Positions 4,921-12,571 of a stretch of 13,340 bases of DNA are shown one piece after another. Each line of letters starts with the position of its first letter. Within the stretch, counting starts at the first letter, position 1. The position numbers were made by a program, and so were the translations under genes. Under the pieces are notes generated by a model. The model was not told where the DNA came from, searched no databases, and saw nothing but the letters and a program-made list of their open reading frames with translations. This DNA comes from JBBKWJ01 sp037968895 (GTDB lineage Bacteria > Actinomycetota > Acidimicrobiia > Acidimicrobiales > SZUA-35), in NCBI GenBank assembly GCA_037968895.1, contig JBBKWJ010000033.1, forward strand, positions 1 through 13,340. The letters run 5' to 3'.

Positions 4921-6189
4921 TCAGGTTCTAGTGACAGAAATGGCAGCAGTTGGCTGCAGCGGTTCGGCCGGCTCTTGTGGCTCGTCGATTCGCTGGCGGC
5001 CGACCCACAGAGCGATGGCGGCGGTGGCAATCGCACCCATCATGAGTCCAGCCGGTGCTCCGAAGTGTTCTGAAACGAAGCCAGCGATTGGTCCACCGAT
5101 GGGCGTCGAGCCGAGAAAGACCACGGTGGTGAGAGCAAGAGCCCGCCCCCTCATCGTCGGGTCAGCCCTTAGCTGGACGAGTGAGTTGGCGCCCGATACC
5201 AAGAAGATCGTGGCAACGCCGACTGGAATCACCGCAATCGCGGCCAGCCACAGAGTGGGAGCCACGGAGAGTAGAGCGGTAGTTGCGGCCAACGCCCACG
5301 CCGACTTGACCAGGAATGCAATGTCGACCGTTCGTCGGCGCGCTATCGCTAGCGCTCCCGCGACCGAACCAACACTCATCGCTGAGTAGAGCAACGTGAA
5401 TCCGCCAGCGCCAGCGTCAAGGTGTCGTTCAGCAAACAAGGGAAGAGTGACCTGGTATTCAAATGCGAGGGTGCCGACCACAGCCAGCAAGATGACGGAG
5501 TTTCGGAGTTCGCGCTCAGACCACACGTAGCGAAGGCCTTCAACGAGTTGGCCTTTGGCCCGAGCCACCCTCGGTGCTTCTCGGATCTCGTCACGTCGCA
5601 TCACTAGAAGCGCTCCGATCACCGCAAAGTAGGTCGCCGTATTGACGATAAAGCACCACTCGACACCGACCGTTGTGATGAGAAGCCCAGCGATTGACGG
5701 TCCGACGACCCTTGAACCAGTCATCATCGCTGAGTTGAGGGCGACTGCGTTCGGCACGTCCTCCATCTCGACAAGGTCGACGACGAGTGATTTGCGTGTT
5801 GGATTGTCGAGCGCAGTGAACAGCCCGTACAGCGCCGACAGGCCGTAGATGACGGGCACAGTTAGCTGATCAAGCAGCATCAACGTCGCGAACGCGCCTG
5901 CGACGATCGTGAACGCTACTTGGGTGAGAATCATGAAGCGGTGGCGGTCGACGCGATCAGCGATGACACCGCCCCACGCGCCAAACAACAGTACTGGCAA
6001 GAACTGAGCGGCGGTGGTTAGGCCTAACGCGACGCCATCGTCAGTGAGACGCAATACCACCCAGATGAGCGCCACCGATTGCATCCAAGTGCCAGCTTGG
6101 CTTACCAGTTGCCCAACGAAGAAGAGTCGGAAGTTGCGAACTCTCAGCGAGCGGAATGTCTCGCCAGCCGCATTGCGGACGCTGGTCAT
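4921..6189 (-). CDS. MFS transporter, EntS/MFS_3 (transmembrane secretion effector) type
   Basis: From the ATG at 6189 this is a 422-residue membrane protein with about ten to twelve hydrophobic helices. It opens with FRSLRVRNFRLFFVGQLVSQAG, typical of the MFS_3/EntS-like exporters, and has the loop 2-3 motif ADRVDRHR (77-84) and GGPIAGFVSEHFG in the C-terminal half. Such proteins export small molecules such as siderophores or drugs by proton antiport; the substrate here is unknown. The open frame extends upstream to 6291, but the extra 34 residues are polar, unlike the family, and would overlap the start of the divergent reductase gene. A -10-like TAGCAT on the minus strand (forward 6198-6203) lies 8 nt before the chosen ATG. 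The gene ends 30 bp from the convergent methyltransferase stop. Confidence 0.88.
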   Translation of the reverse strand: MTSVRNAAGETFRSLRVRNFRLFFVGQLVSQAGTWMQSVALIWVVLRLTDDGVALGLTTAAQFLPVLLFGAWGGVIADRVDRHRFMILTQVAFTIVAGAFATLMLLDQLTVPVIYGLSALYGLFTALDNPTRKSLVVDLVEMEDVPNAVALNSAMMTGSRVVGPSIAGLLITTVGVEWCFIVNTATYFAVIGALLVMRRDEIREAPRVARAKGQLVEGLRYVWSERELRNSVILLAVVGTLAFEYQVTLPLFAERHLDAGAGGFTLLYSAMSVGSVAGALAIARRRTVDIAFLVKSAWALAATTALLSVAPTLWLAAIAVIPVGVATIFLVSGANSLVQLRADPTMRGRALALTTVVFLGSTPIGGPIAGFVSEHFGAPAGLMMGAIATAAIALWVGRQRIDEPQEPAEPLQPTAAISVTRT

Positions 6190-6277
6190 TGAGTCGCATG
6201 CTAATAACCAACCAAGACCAATGCGCCCTCGACAGCGGTGCGAGCTAGTGTTTCGAACGGCTAGCCAGGAGGCAGCA
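6190..6277. promoter_or_regulatory. Divergent promoter region, MFS transporter / DHFR-like reductase
   Basis: The 88-bp gap lies between two divergent starts. On the minus strand TAGCAT (forward 6198-6203) is a candidate -10 for the transporter. On the plus strand TAGTGT (6246-6251) is a candidate -10 that would leave a short leader holding AGGAGG (6268-6273), a strong ribosome binding site 4 nt before the ATG at 6278. No operator-like symmetry stands out. Confidence 0.35.
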
Positions 6278-6835
6278 ATGGGACGGCTCATCTACGCTGC
6301 GATCACCTCGCTAGACGGCTACATAGAGGACGCGTCAGGTCGATTCGACTGGGCGATGCCAGATATCGAAGTGCACTCGTTTTTCAACAGCCTCGAAGCC
6401 AACACAGGCACCCAGCTCCTTGGCCGACGCATGTACGAGACCCTTGCAACCTGGCAGACGGTTGGTGGCATACCTGAGGTGTCAGCAGAAGAGGCAGAGT
6501 ACGCCGATGTATGGCGCTCACTCGACAAGATTGTTTTCTCCCGTACGCTCAAGGCGGTCTCGACTCCACGGACTGAGCTCCGGCATGACTTTGACGCAGC
6601 CGAGATCATGCGCTTGAAGGAATCCTCAGCCAAGGACATCAGCATCAGCGGCCCCGACTTGGCCCAACATGCGTTTGACGCGGGGCTTGTCGACGAAGTC
6701 CACGTGATCGTGGTGCCGGTGATCGTCGGTAATGGCAAGCGCGGACTTCCAAGCGAGGTTTTTGCGCAGCTCGAACTTCTCGACGTGCGTCGCTTCGGCA
6801 ACGGCACCGTGCACTTGCACTACCTCATCGGCTAA
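6278..6835 (+). CDS. Dihydrofolate reductase / RibD C-terminal-domain family reductase
   Basis: This 185-residue protein is of the RibD-C/DHFR-like family (YyaP group). It begins MGRLIYAAITSLDGYIED, and contains TQLLGRRMYETLATW (45-59), DKIVFSRTL (83-91), and ISISGPDLAQHAFDAGLVDEV (121-141, the NADP-binding and helix region) followed by VVPVIVGNGKRGLP. The fold binds NAD(P)H and reduces folate-like or deaminated pyrimidine substrates, but stand-alone members of this type are mostly uncharacterised. The ATG at 6278 is chosen because AGGAGG precedes it and the family starts at this point; the frame is open further upstream but that sequence belongs to the divergent transporter. The next gene starts 47 bp downstream on the same strand, so the two may be cotranscribed, without an obvious functional link. 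Confidence 0.87.
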   Translation: MGRLIYAAITSLDGYIEDASGRFDWAMPDIEVHSFFNSLEANTGTQLLGRRMYETLATWQTVGGIPEVSAEEAEYADVWRSLDKIVFSRTLKAVSTPRTELRHDFDAAEIMRLKESSAKDISISGPDLAQHAFDAGLVDEVHVIVVPVIVGNGKRGLPSEVFAQLELLDVRRFGNGTVHLHYLIG

Positions 6836-6882
6836 GCATGGCTTTGCGAGTGCCGCCGACGAACTGACCAAGGTGATCTGAC

Positions 6883-8409
6883 GTGCGTCAACCGATTCAT
6901 GTACTACCCGCAACTGCAGTCTCGCCCGATGCGGAGGCGCTCTGGACCGACGATCGCTCGCTGACGTGGGAACAACTTGAGGAACGATCTCGCCGGTTCG
7001 CACAGGGGCTACGGCAAATAGGCGTGCACGAGGGCGAGTCGTGGGCCGTGCTGGCCCGAAACCGTTTCGAGTGGGGTGAGATGAGCATCGGAAACGGCAG
7101 GTCGGGCAGTCGCTACGTTCCACTCAATTGGCATCTGACCGCACCCGAGATCACAGAGCTGCTGGAGGACTCCCAATCCAAGCTGCTCGTGGTGGCGCCC
7201 GACCTTGTCGAGGCTGGCAAACAAGCTGCGGCAAAGGCGGGCATCTCCCAGGTCATCGTGCTTGGTGACGAATATGAGGCCTGGCTTGCCGGCCAGTCTG
7301 ACGAGCCCTTGCCCGATTGCAGCCTCGGAGCGCCTCTGCAATACACCGGCGGAACGACCGGCCGTTCAAAGGGTGTCACGCGGTCCGACCAATCAGGAAC
7401 GGCAAGCAGGCTTGCCGAGGGCTACGCGAAGTGGGGCTCGCTCACTGGAATGCCCGAACGCCAGCAGATGATGCTGTGCACGCCCGCCTATCACGCGCTC
7501 GGCGGTGCGGTGCTTCGCACAGCGTTGGCTCGAGGTTGTCCTGTGGTGATGCTCGACCGTTGGGACCCCGAACGAACGTTGGCTGTCATCGACCACCGCA
7601 AGGTCGCGGGCACCGCCATGGTCCCAACCCAGTTCATTCGGCTGCTAAAAGTCGATGCCGAAACGAGGGCGAAGTACGACATGTCGTCGCTCTCATGGGT
7701 GTTGCACAGCGCCGCACCGTGTCCAGCATGGGTTAAGCGGGAGATGATCGATTGGTTCGGTCCAGTGATCGTCGAGTTGTACGGTTCGAGCGAAGGCGTC
7801 GGTCCTGTAATCGCGACCTCTCAGGAATGGTTGGAGCGACCGGGCACGGTTGGCCGAGCGATGGCTGTGCTCGAGCTATCCATTCTCGACGACGACGGCA
7901 ACGACCTTCCGCCGGGAGAAATCGGAACGATCTACGCCAGACGAACCGATGGAACTCCCGAGTACCACGGCGACTCCGAGAAGACGGCGGCGATGGTGCG
8001 GCCCGATCAGCGGTTCACCGTTGGCGATGTCGGCTACCTCGACGAAGACGGGTATCTGTTCCTCGCCGACCGAAGGGTTGACTTGATCATCGTCGGGGGG
8101 AGCAATATCTACCCCGCCGAGATTGAAGCGGTACTGAGCCGGTATCCGACAGTTGCCGATGTCGCCGTTTTTGGTATTCCTCATGCAGACCTGGGACAGG
8201 AAATCAAAGCTGTAGTTGAGCCCGTCGCTGGTGAGCAGGTCGACGTAGACGAGTTGCTCGAGTTCGCCAGCACACACCTTGCGTCGTTCAAGTTGCCTAG
8301 GTCGATCGACATCATCGATTCGTTGCCACGGGAAGCGAGCGGAAAGCTCAAGAAACACAAACTGCGCACACCGTATTGGGAAGCGCACGAAGCATCGCAA
8401 ACGAAATAG
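6883..8409 (+). CDS. AMP-dependent acyl-CoA synthetase / ligase (ANL superfamily)
   Basis: The 508-residue protein has all core motifs of adenylate-forming acyl-CoA ligases. The P-loop is YTGGTTGRSKGV (154-165), the A5 motif is YGSSEG (300-305), the A7 region is GDVGYLDEDGYLFLADR (381-397), the hinge is VDLIIVGGSNIYPAEIE (399-415), and the C-terminal catalytic lysine is Lys488 in PREASGKLKK. It should activate a carboxylic acid with ATP and transfer it to CoA in the cytoplasm. The N-terminal FEWGEMSIGNGRSGSRYVPLN resembles fatty-acid or aromatic acid CoA ligases of actinobacteria, but the acid cannot be assigned. The start is GTG at 6883, preceded by AAGGTGA at 6870-6876. The gene follows the DHFR-like gene by 47 bp and is convergent with the cobalamin genes. 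Confidence 0.93.
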   Translation: MRQPIHVLPATAVSPDAEALWTDDRSLTWEQLEERSRRFAQGLRQIGVHEGESWAVLARNRFEWGEMSIGNGRSGSRYVPLNWHLTAPEITELLEDSQSKLLVVAPDLVEAGKQAAAKAGISQVIVLGDEYEAWLAGQSDEPLPDCSLGAPLQYTGGTTGRSKGVTRSDQSGTASRLAEGYAKWGSLTGMPERQQMMLCTPAYHALGGAVLRTALARGCPVVMLDRWDPERTLAVIDHRKVAGTAMVPTQFIRLLKVDAETRAKYDMSSLSWVLHSAAPCPAWVKREMIDWFGPVIVELYGSSEGVGPVIATSQEWLERPGTVGRAMAVLELSILDDDGNDLPPGEIGTIYARRTDGTPEYHGDSEKTAAMVRPDQRFTVGDVGYLDEDGYLFLADRRVDLIIVGGSNIYPAEIEAVLSRYPTVADVAVFGIPHADLGQEIKAVVEPVAGEQVDVDELLEFASTHLASFKLPRSIDIIDSLPREASGKLKKHKLRTPYWEAHEASQTK

Positions 8410-8439
8410 GTCGATCCGGGCCCGACCGCGGAATGATCG

Positions 8440-8461
8440 TGCGCTATGCCAGCGAAGCGCA
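8440..8461. terminator. Possible bidirectional terminator hairpin between convergent genes
   Basis: TGCGCT (8440-8445) can pair with AGCGCA (8456-8461) around a 10-nt loop, in the 63-bp gap between the acyl-CoA ligase stop and the CbiB stop. There is no U-tract on either strand, so the case for termination rests on position and pairing only. Confidence 0.22.
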
Positions 8462-8472
8462 GCCAGCGCAAG

Positions 8473-9414
8473 TCAGACGCAAAAGGTTTGGTTACGACGA
8501 AGACCCAGGACTATTGCGGCCGTTCCGCAGAGTGCCCCGACCACAAGCATCTCGACGTGATCTGCGATCTCAACCGCTTTAGCGACGTCGCGTGGTTCGG
8601 GGCGTGGACCATCACCCAAGGTTGGCCGCTGTTCAATTCGGTCGCCGTAGCGAAGCGGTCCGCCCAACTGGAGGCCCAGCGCCCCAGCCATCGCTGACTC
8701 GGCAACACCTGCGTTCGGCGAGGGGTGATCTGGGGCGTCGCGACTAACGATCCGGCGTATGTGCGAGACGTGTTTGGGACGGACCACCGAGACCAGGCCG
8801 GCGAAGATTCGCGCTGGTATCCAGTTGGCCACATCGTCAAGGCGGGCTGCTGCCGTTCCGAAGTGTTGGTAGCGCTCAGTGCGATGACCGACCATTGCAT
8901 CCATGGTGTTCACCGCTCGGTATGCCAGGGTTCCGGACGCTCCGGCGACCAAGGCCCAGAAGACGGGAGCAATAACAGCGTCAACGCTGTTCTCGGCCAC
9001 CGACTCGACGATCGCAGCGGCAACACCAGACGAATCGAGTGAACTGGCATCGCGTCCAACGAGTGCCCTTAGTTCTAGTCGGGCCGTCTCGATATTGCCT
9101 GAAGCGGCGGTCAAGCCGACACTCGTAGCCGTCGACCGCAGCGCGTTGCCAGCGACTGAGACTGCCACCGCAACAGCGGTCGAGCGGACGAAGGCACCGG
9201 CAACCAATCCAATTGCAAGACCGGTGGCGGCGTAGACGACACCAGGCCTGCGCCTGTCAGCCCACAGTCGTTCTTCGACTTGACTCATCGTTGTGCCAAA
9301 CCAGGCCACAGGATGCACGACGTCTGGCGGTTCGCCGACAAGCCGGTCGATGAGCAACCCGGCTGCTACCGCTGCCGAGCGTCGGCCTAGAGCGCCCATT
9401 GAGCCTGCGCTCAT
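8473..9414 (-). CDS. cbiB: Adenosylcobinamide-phosphate synthase CbiB/CobD
   Basis: The protein has 313 residues from the ATG at 9414, the normal size for this membrane enzyme. Signatures include DRLVGEPPDVVHPVAWFG near the N-terminus, VESVAENSVDAVIAPVFW, YRAVNTMDAMVGH, and the segment around DDVANWIPAR, followed by SPNAGVAESAMAGALGLQLGG. CbiB attaches (R)-1-aminopropan-2-ol phosphate (or aminopropanol) to adenosylcobyric acid at the cytoplasmic membrane, late in cobalamin assembly. The chosen ATG overlaps the CbiZ stop as ATGA, a coupled start; a TTG at 9438 would add eight residues and lie deeper in the upstream gene. The neighbours CbiZ and the aminotransferase provide its two substrates. 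In some genomes this gene is called cobD. Confidence 0.94.
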   Translation of the reverse strand: MSAGSMGALGRRSAAVAAGLLIDRLVGEPPDVVHPVAWFGTTMSQVEERLWADRRRPGVVYAATGLAIGLVAGAFVRSTAVAVAVSVAGNALRSTATSVGLTAASGNIETARLELRALVGRDASSLDSSGVAAAIVESVAENSVDAVIAPVFWALVAGASGTLAYRAVNTMDAMVGHRTERYQHFGTAAARLDDVANWIPARIFAGLVSVVRPKHVSHIRRIVSRDAPDHPSPNAGVAESAMAGALGLQLGGPLRYGDRIEQRPTLGDGPRPEPRDVAKAVEIADHVEMLVVGALCGTAAIVLGLRRNQTFCV

Positions 9415-10076
9415 TTCGTTCCCGCCCGCTGGTGCCAAGTAGCGACACCGGCTGTGACCGTCGCATGCACTGCTCGCGCAATCCGGCTTCCCACCTCCGA
9501 GCGGGGCCCCGCAAACTGCTCAATCGGGGCATCCGAATGAGTGGGCCACACAATGACCACTGCGTCGCTCGCTGTTCCCGTTCCTGGAACTTGTGCTTCG
9601 ATGAGCGCCTGTGTCTTCGCCTCAGTTGCGGTGGCGACTGCGTTCACAGCGGCCGCCGGATCTAGCGTTTGCGGGACTTGGACTACGAGATTTATCGTGC
9701 CTGCTTCCCAAGGCGTCCAGCCGCCGTTCGGGTCGGCGGCCCACGTCGGCTTCGAAATGCCGACTGTGGCGTCGACAGTTACACCCTCGACTACATTTCG
9801 TTGCCGGTCAGCGACGGTTGCCGCAGTGAAAAGTGCCATCCCGCGGCCGCTAAGGCGAAGATCTGCCGCTATCTCGTTGGCGTGTTCGGCAAGGTCGATC
9901 CGGCTGTAGTCAAGCGGGACGCCGATGTTCAGGAGCCACTCGATGGTCTGAAATCCACCCCCGACTGGAGCTGACGACAGCGCTGCCATCGGGCGGGGCC
10001 ATTGCCAAACAAGGGCGCCGACATGCGAACCGGAGGGATCGTGCAAGACCGGTTTAGTTGTTGGGGTTTCAGCCAT
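9411..10076 (-). CDS. cbiZ: Adenosylcobinamide amidohydrolase CbiZ
   Basis: The 221-residue protein has the CbiZ signatures: ALSSAPVGGGFQ (32-43), GVTVDATVGISKP (98-110), WEAGTINLVVQVP (123-135), and GTGTASDAVVIVWP (165-178). CbiZ cuts the aminopropanol side chain from adenosylcobinamide to give adenosylcobyric acid. It allows salvage of incomplete corrinoids or remodelling of cobamides with foreign lower ligands. The ATG at 10076 gives an 8-bp overlap with the stop of the upstream aminotransferase gene. The frame is open back to 10139, but those 21 residues do not look like the family. The next gene, cbiB, starts within the CbiZ stop. CbiZ was first described in archaea and is patchy in bacteria, so lateral acquisition at some point is plausible; nothing in base use here marks it as recent. 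Confidence 0.9.
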   Translation of the reverse strand: MAETPTTKPVLHDPSGSHVGALVWQWPRPMAALSSAPVGGGFQTIEWLLNIGVPLDYSRIDLAEHANEIAADLRLSGRGMALFTAATVADRQRNVVEGVTVDATVGISKPTWAADPNGGWTPWEAGTINLVVQVPQTLDPAAAVNAVATATEAKTQALIEAQVPGTGTASDAVVIVWPTHSDAPIEQFAGPRSEVGSRIARAVHATVTAGVATWHQRAGTK

Positions 10077-11034
10077 GGATTCGTCCACCACACTGGCCCT
10101 CTGAATTGACCGATGAGGCCATGGCGCGATCGAGTGCAATCGAGACTCGTTCTAGGCCGCTCTCGGCGGTCAGTCCAACCCGCATCGTGCCGTCCATGCC
10201 GAAGTTTGAGCAGTCCCGAACCACAACACCATGGGGTGCGAGCTGTTCCCGCAATCCAGGCGCTTTCACGAGGATCCATGGAGCATCAGCCTGAGTGACG
10301 ACGAATCCACGCTGCTCGAAGAGCTGGGCCATTGCTGCACGATTTGTCTCGATAGCGATTCGCCAGGAGCGAAGGTCACACAGTTCGAGTAGCTCGGGTA
10401 GGACAGCAAGGGCAAGAGAATTGACCGACCACTGGGGCTGACGACGGGTTAGCGATTCGACATCGTCGGCGATGACGTAACCGAGCCGAAGTCCGGGGCA
10501 GTTGAAGACCTTGGTCAAGGATCCGACTGTAATTCCACTGCGGTACGCAGACCATCGGCCGGTCGCGAGGGGGTAGAAGGCTTCGTCCCAGACATCGGCC
10601 GTGGCATCGGGCTCGGCCAGCACGCCGGTTGGATTGTGTGGATCGCTTCGCCATATGGGGCCTTCGCCGTTTCTCGGGTGCAAGGCGAATTCCGGCTCGC
10701 AGTGCACCTGGCCACCGATCTCGTTGGCGACGAGCGTGATGGCTTCACTGCCGCCATTCGTAAGCCGCAGGCGCTCTGGAGCGACCCCGATGGCCTCGGC
10801 AAGGAGGCGGGCTCCAGCCGCTGGGGAGGGATAGTGGCCAAGCGCATCAAGGTGCCGGCTCAGAATCCCCGCAACATCAGGGACGAATGGATTCATGCTC
10901 TGCGACAGATCGAGGACAGTGGCCGGATCTAGTCCGAGCGCGGCGGCGATGTTAGGTCCGTCGCCGCCGTGTTGGCTGGCCGCTGGGATGGCGCCAGAGC
11001 GTTCCGCGTTCGCATTTGAATGGTCGGTGGCCAT
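10069..11034 (-). CDS. cobC: Threonine-phosphate decarboxylase-like PLP aminotransferase (CobC; CobD in Salmonella)
   Basis: The 321-residue protein is a fold-type I PLP enzyme of the histidinol-phosphate aminotransferase-like group. QHGGDGPNIAAALGL at 21-35 and DLSQSMNPF at 42-50 are typical of the cobalamin branch. Other parts are LTNGGSEAI (91-99), DPHNPTG (131-137), DEAF (150-153), SLTKVFNCPGLRLGY with the PLP lysine at 175, and MRVGL with the substrate-carboxylate Arg (286). It should decarboxylate L-threonine phosphate to (R)-1-aminopropan-2-ol phosphate, the linker used by CbiB. The overlap with cbiZ and cbiB in one operon supports this over histidinol-phosphate aminotransferase. The ATG at 11034 lies 7 nt after TAGGGT on the minus strand, a possible promoter. 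Otherwise it could be cotranscribed with the hydroxylase gene 45 bp upstream. Confidence 0.88.
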   Translation of the reverse strand: MATDHSNANAERSGAIPAASQHGGDGPNIAAALGLDPATVLDLSQSMNPFVPDVAGILSRHLDALGHYPSPAAGARLLAEAIGVAPERLRLTNGGSEAITLVANEIGGQVHCEPEFALHPRNGEGPIWRSDPHNPTGVLAEPDATADVWDEAFYPLATGRWSAYRSGITVGSLTKVFNCPGLRLGYVIADDVESLTRRQPQWSVNSLALAVLPELLELCDLRSWRIAIETNRAAMAQLFEQRGFVVTQADAPWILVKAPGLREQLAPHGVVVRDCSNFGMDGTMRVGLTAESGLERVSIALDRAMASSVNSEGQCGGRIHG

Positions 11035-11041
11035 AGCCGAA

Positions 11042-11047
11042 ACCCTA
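11042..11047 (-). promoter_or_regulatory. Candidate -10 box for the cobalamin operon
   Basis: Read on the minus strand this is TAGGGT, ending 7 nt before the ATG of the aminotransferase gene, which lacks a Shine-Dalgarno sequence. It fits the leaderless pattern of other first genes in the window. No -35 box is evident, and no cobalamin riboswitch fits in the 45-bp gap. Confidence 0.3.
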
Positions 11048-11079
11048 CCGAGGCATTCTCAACAGCAGTATGAGTCTTG

Positions 11080-11919
11080 CTATGGCCGAGAAACGAGATG
11101 GCGGACTGACCCTTGGACGCCCAGCCCTCGGATGTCGGCGAACAGGTCGCGGTAGCCACCGACTAGAGCTGCAGCCGGGGTCCGAACCGCCTTGCCGCCC
11201 GTCAGGCCGTAGACCACGGTCGTCGTTTCGGCTTTGAAGGTTCCGAAAAGCCGATCCCAAACGATGAGCATCGATCCGAAGTTTTTGTCGAGGTACTCCG
11301 CGTTCGACCCGTGATGGACACGGTGGGCAGATGGGGTCACAAAGACGAGATCAAGGATCGTCCTTCGACGCATGAGTTCAGTGTGTTGGAACTGGCCGGC
11401 GATGAGCACGAGGGCGCCCATGGCGGCGAAGGCCAGCGGATGGAATCCGAGCAGGGGAGCCCAGAGGCCGAGCGCAGGCTTGTACAGCGCTTCCATCCAC
11501 GGCATGCGAACTGCGGTCGTGAAGGTGAATTCCTCCGACGAGTGGTGGATCATGTGTGATGCCCAGAGCACCTTGGCCCGGTGCTCGGCTCGGTGGATCC
11601 AGTAGTAGACCAAGTCGCGGCACAAGAAGATGCCGAGCCAGACCAGCGGGTTCGTCGCATCGAGATCGAATACCCGATGGTTGTTGTAGACGTACATCGC
11701 TAGGGCGAAGGCGACGACCTTCGACACAATTCCCTTGGCCGAGATGTATGCGACGCCTGCGCTGATTGAGGTCATCGAGCCCCTGAGATCGATTGACCGC
11801 CCCCGCCACTGACGAGCCAGCAGTTCGCCGATCACCGTGACAATGACTGAACCGAAGAGAAGGAATACGGCGTTGTCGATGAGCCAGTTGAGCAAGGAGG
11901 GGAGTGCGGTGGTGAGCAT
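11080..11919 (-). CDS. Sterol desaturase / fatty acid hydroxylase superfamily protein
   Basis: The 279-residue membrane protein has the eight-histidine diiron signature of the family. The boxes are HRAEH (109-113), HMIHH (122-126), an isolated His in QFQHTE (179), and HRVHHG (199-204), followed by NAEYLDKNFG (206-215). Hydrophobic helices precede and separate the boxes, as in integral membrane hydroxylases. Relatives insert oxygen or a double bond into sterols, carotenoids or fatty acids using O2 and an electron donor; the substrate here is unknown. The ATG at 11919 has no clear ribosome binding site, only a weak -10-like GACAAT on the minus strand (forward 11926-11931) 6 nt away. It lies 45 bp upstream of the cobalamin genes on the same strand and may be cotranscribed, though no functional tie is evident. 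Confidence 0.9.
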   Translation of the reverse strand: MLTTALPSLLNWLIDNAVFLLFGSVIVTVIGELLARQWRGRSIDLRGSMTSISAGVAYISAKGIVSKVVAFALAMYVYNNHRVFDLDATNPLVWLGIFLCRDLVYYWIHRAEHRAKVLWASHMIHHSSEEFTFTTAVRMPWMEALYKPALGLWAPLLGFHPLAFAAMGALVLIAGQFQHTELMRRRTILDLVFVTPSAHRVHHGSNAEYLDKNFGSMLIVWDRLFGTFKAETTTVVYGLTGGKAVRTPAAALVGGYRDLFADIRGLGVQGSVRHLVSRP

Positions 11920-11954
11920 TCTTCAATTGTCGACGCGGTCGATCGGACGCCGCA

Positions 11955-11970
11955 TGGGGGCTATCCCCCA
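11955..11970 (-). terminator. GC-rich hairpin between the 148-aa gene and the hydroxylase gene
   Basis: TGGGGG (11955-11960) pairs perfectly with CCCCCA (11965-11970) around the 4-nt loop CTAT. It sits 18 bp past the stop of the minus-strand 148-residue gene and before the hydroxylase start, the position of a terminator. No U-tract follows on the minus strand, so it may be a weak or factor-assisted terminator, or a transcript-stabilising hairpin. Confidence 0.4.
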
Positions 11971-11988
11971 AAGATGTCGTGGGGTGCT

Positions 11989-12435
11989 TCAGCTTCCACC
12001 AATATCGACGTTGTAGCCGTCGTAGACCAGATCGGATCCTCGTTGGCGATGACGCGCCAGCGCCGTCAACGTATCGAGAACCCCCGATCGAAGGTCGATC
12101 ACGTCTTCGCTACCTTGAGCGTCGAGGATGATCTGGTCGATCTGATGACGTAGTTTGGGGTGTTCATCGCGAACACTCGCAATCTGGTTGGCTAGTCGCG
12201 GAGCCTCCGCCAGCATCTCAGTCAGCAGCCCATCGTCTGCTTCTACTTCGTCTATGTGATCCTGCAGCGCCGCCCGCAGCTTCTCGAGTTCTTCAATGAG
12301 TCTCGGCCGCCAACTTTGCTCGGCTGACGGGGACGCGGCTGCAACTTCGACCTGCGAAAGGGCTTGCTTAAGCTCGATCCTCTTCGCGGCCGCACCCTGC
12401 AAGGCAGTCGGTTGGTCCTTATTCTGATCGGTCAT
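11989..12435 (-). CDS. Uncharacterised helical protein (148 aa) with C-terminal YDGYNVDIGG motif
   Basis: I cannot assign a function. The protein is acidic, lacks Cys, membrane segments and a signal peptide, and is strongly helical. Residues about 45-75 (RPRLIEELEKLRAALQDHID and onward) have a spacing that suggests a coiled coil, and a second helical stretch lies around 80-105. It ends in DLVYDGYNVDIGGS, a sharp non-helical tail that resembles the ends of other uncharacterised bacterial proteins I recall, so the tail may be the functional or conserved part. GAGGT on the minus strand (forward 12443-12447) lies 7 nt before the ATG and supports this start. The gene is divergent from the phosphopantetheinyl transferase and is followed by a GC-rich hairpin. 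Confidence 0.65.
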   Translation of the reverse strand: MTDQNKDQPTALQGAAAKRIELKQALSQVEVAAASPSAEQSWRPRLIEELEKLRAALQDHIDEVEADDGLLTEMLAEAPRLANQIASVRDEHPKLRHQIDQIILDAQGSEDVIDLRSGVLDTLTALARHRQRGSDLVYDGYNVDIGGS

Positions 12436-12571
12436 TTTGGTTACCTCGAAGTTTAGTATTTCGCCGCCGATCGACCGGGGCCAAAGGCCAAGGTCCCAAT
12501 TGACGGTGGCGAGCGCTTCAAACCCAGCATTTCAGCCGCCGGGTCGGCTGGCAACTAGTACATTCTTCTTA
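12436..12571. promoter_or_regulatory. Divergent promoter region, 148-aa gene / phosphopantetheinyl transferase
   Basis: The 136-bp gap holds the promoters of both flanking genes. On the plus strand TACATT (12559-12564) lies 7 nt before the ATG at 12572, a good leaderless -10 candidate. On the minus strand AATACT (forward 12455-12460) could be the -10 of the 148-residue gene, leaving a short leader with GAGGT. The coding frame of the transferase is open back to a TTG at 12437, but that stretch does not look like protein of this family. Confidence 0.35.

Noticed and set aside
6014..6277. Upstream extension of the DHFR-like reductase by 88 codons.
   Set aside because: The extension overlaps the divergent transporter gene and its promoter, and the ATG at 6278 has AGGAGG at ideal spacing and matches the family start.
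8410..8700. Short plus-strand frames after the acyl-CoA ligase (for example 8446-8697).
   Set aside because: They lie opposite cbiB, have no ribosome binding site worth noting, and have no family features.
11035..11079. A cobalamin riboswitch upstream of the cobalamin operon.
   Set aside because: The gap is only 45 bp, too short for a B12 riboswitch, and no B12-box-like sequence was seen.
12437..12571. A 45-codon N-terminal extension of the phosphopantetheinyl transferase from a TTG.
   Set aside because: The extension is low-complexity and has no family match, and the ATG at 12572 fits both the usual length and a -10 box 7 nt away.
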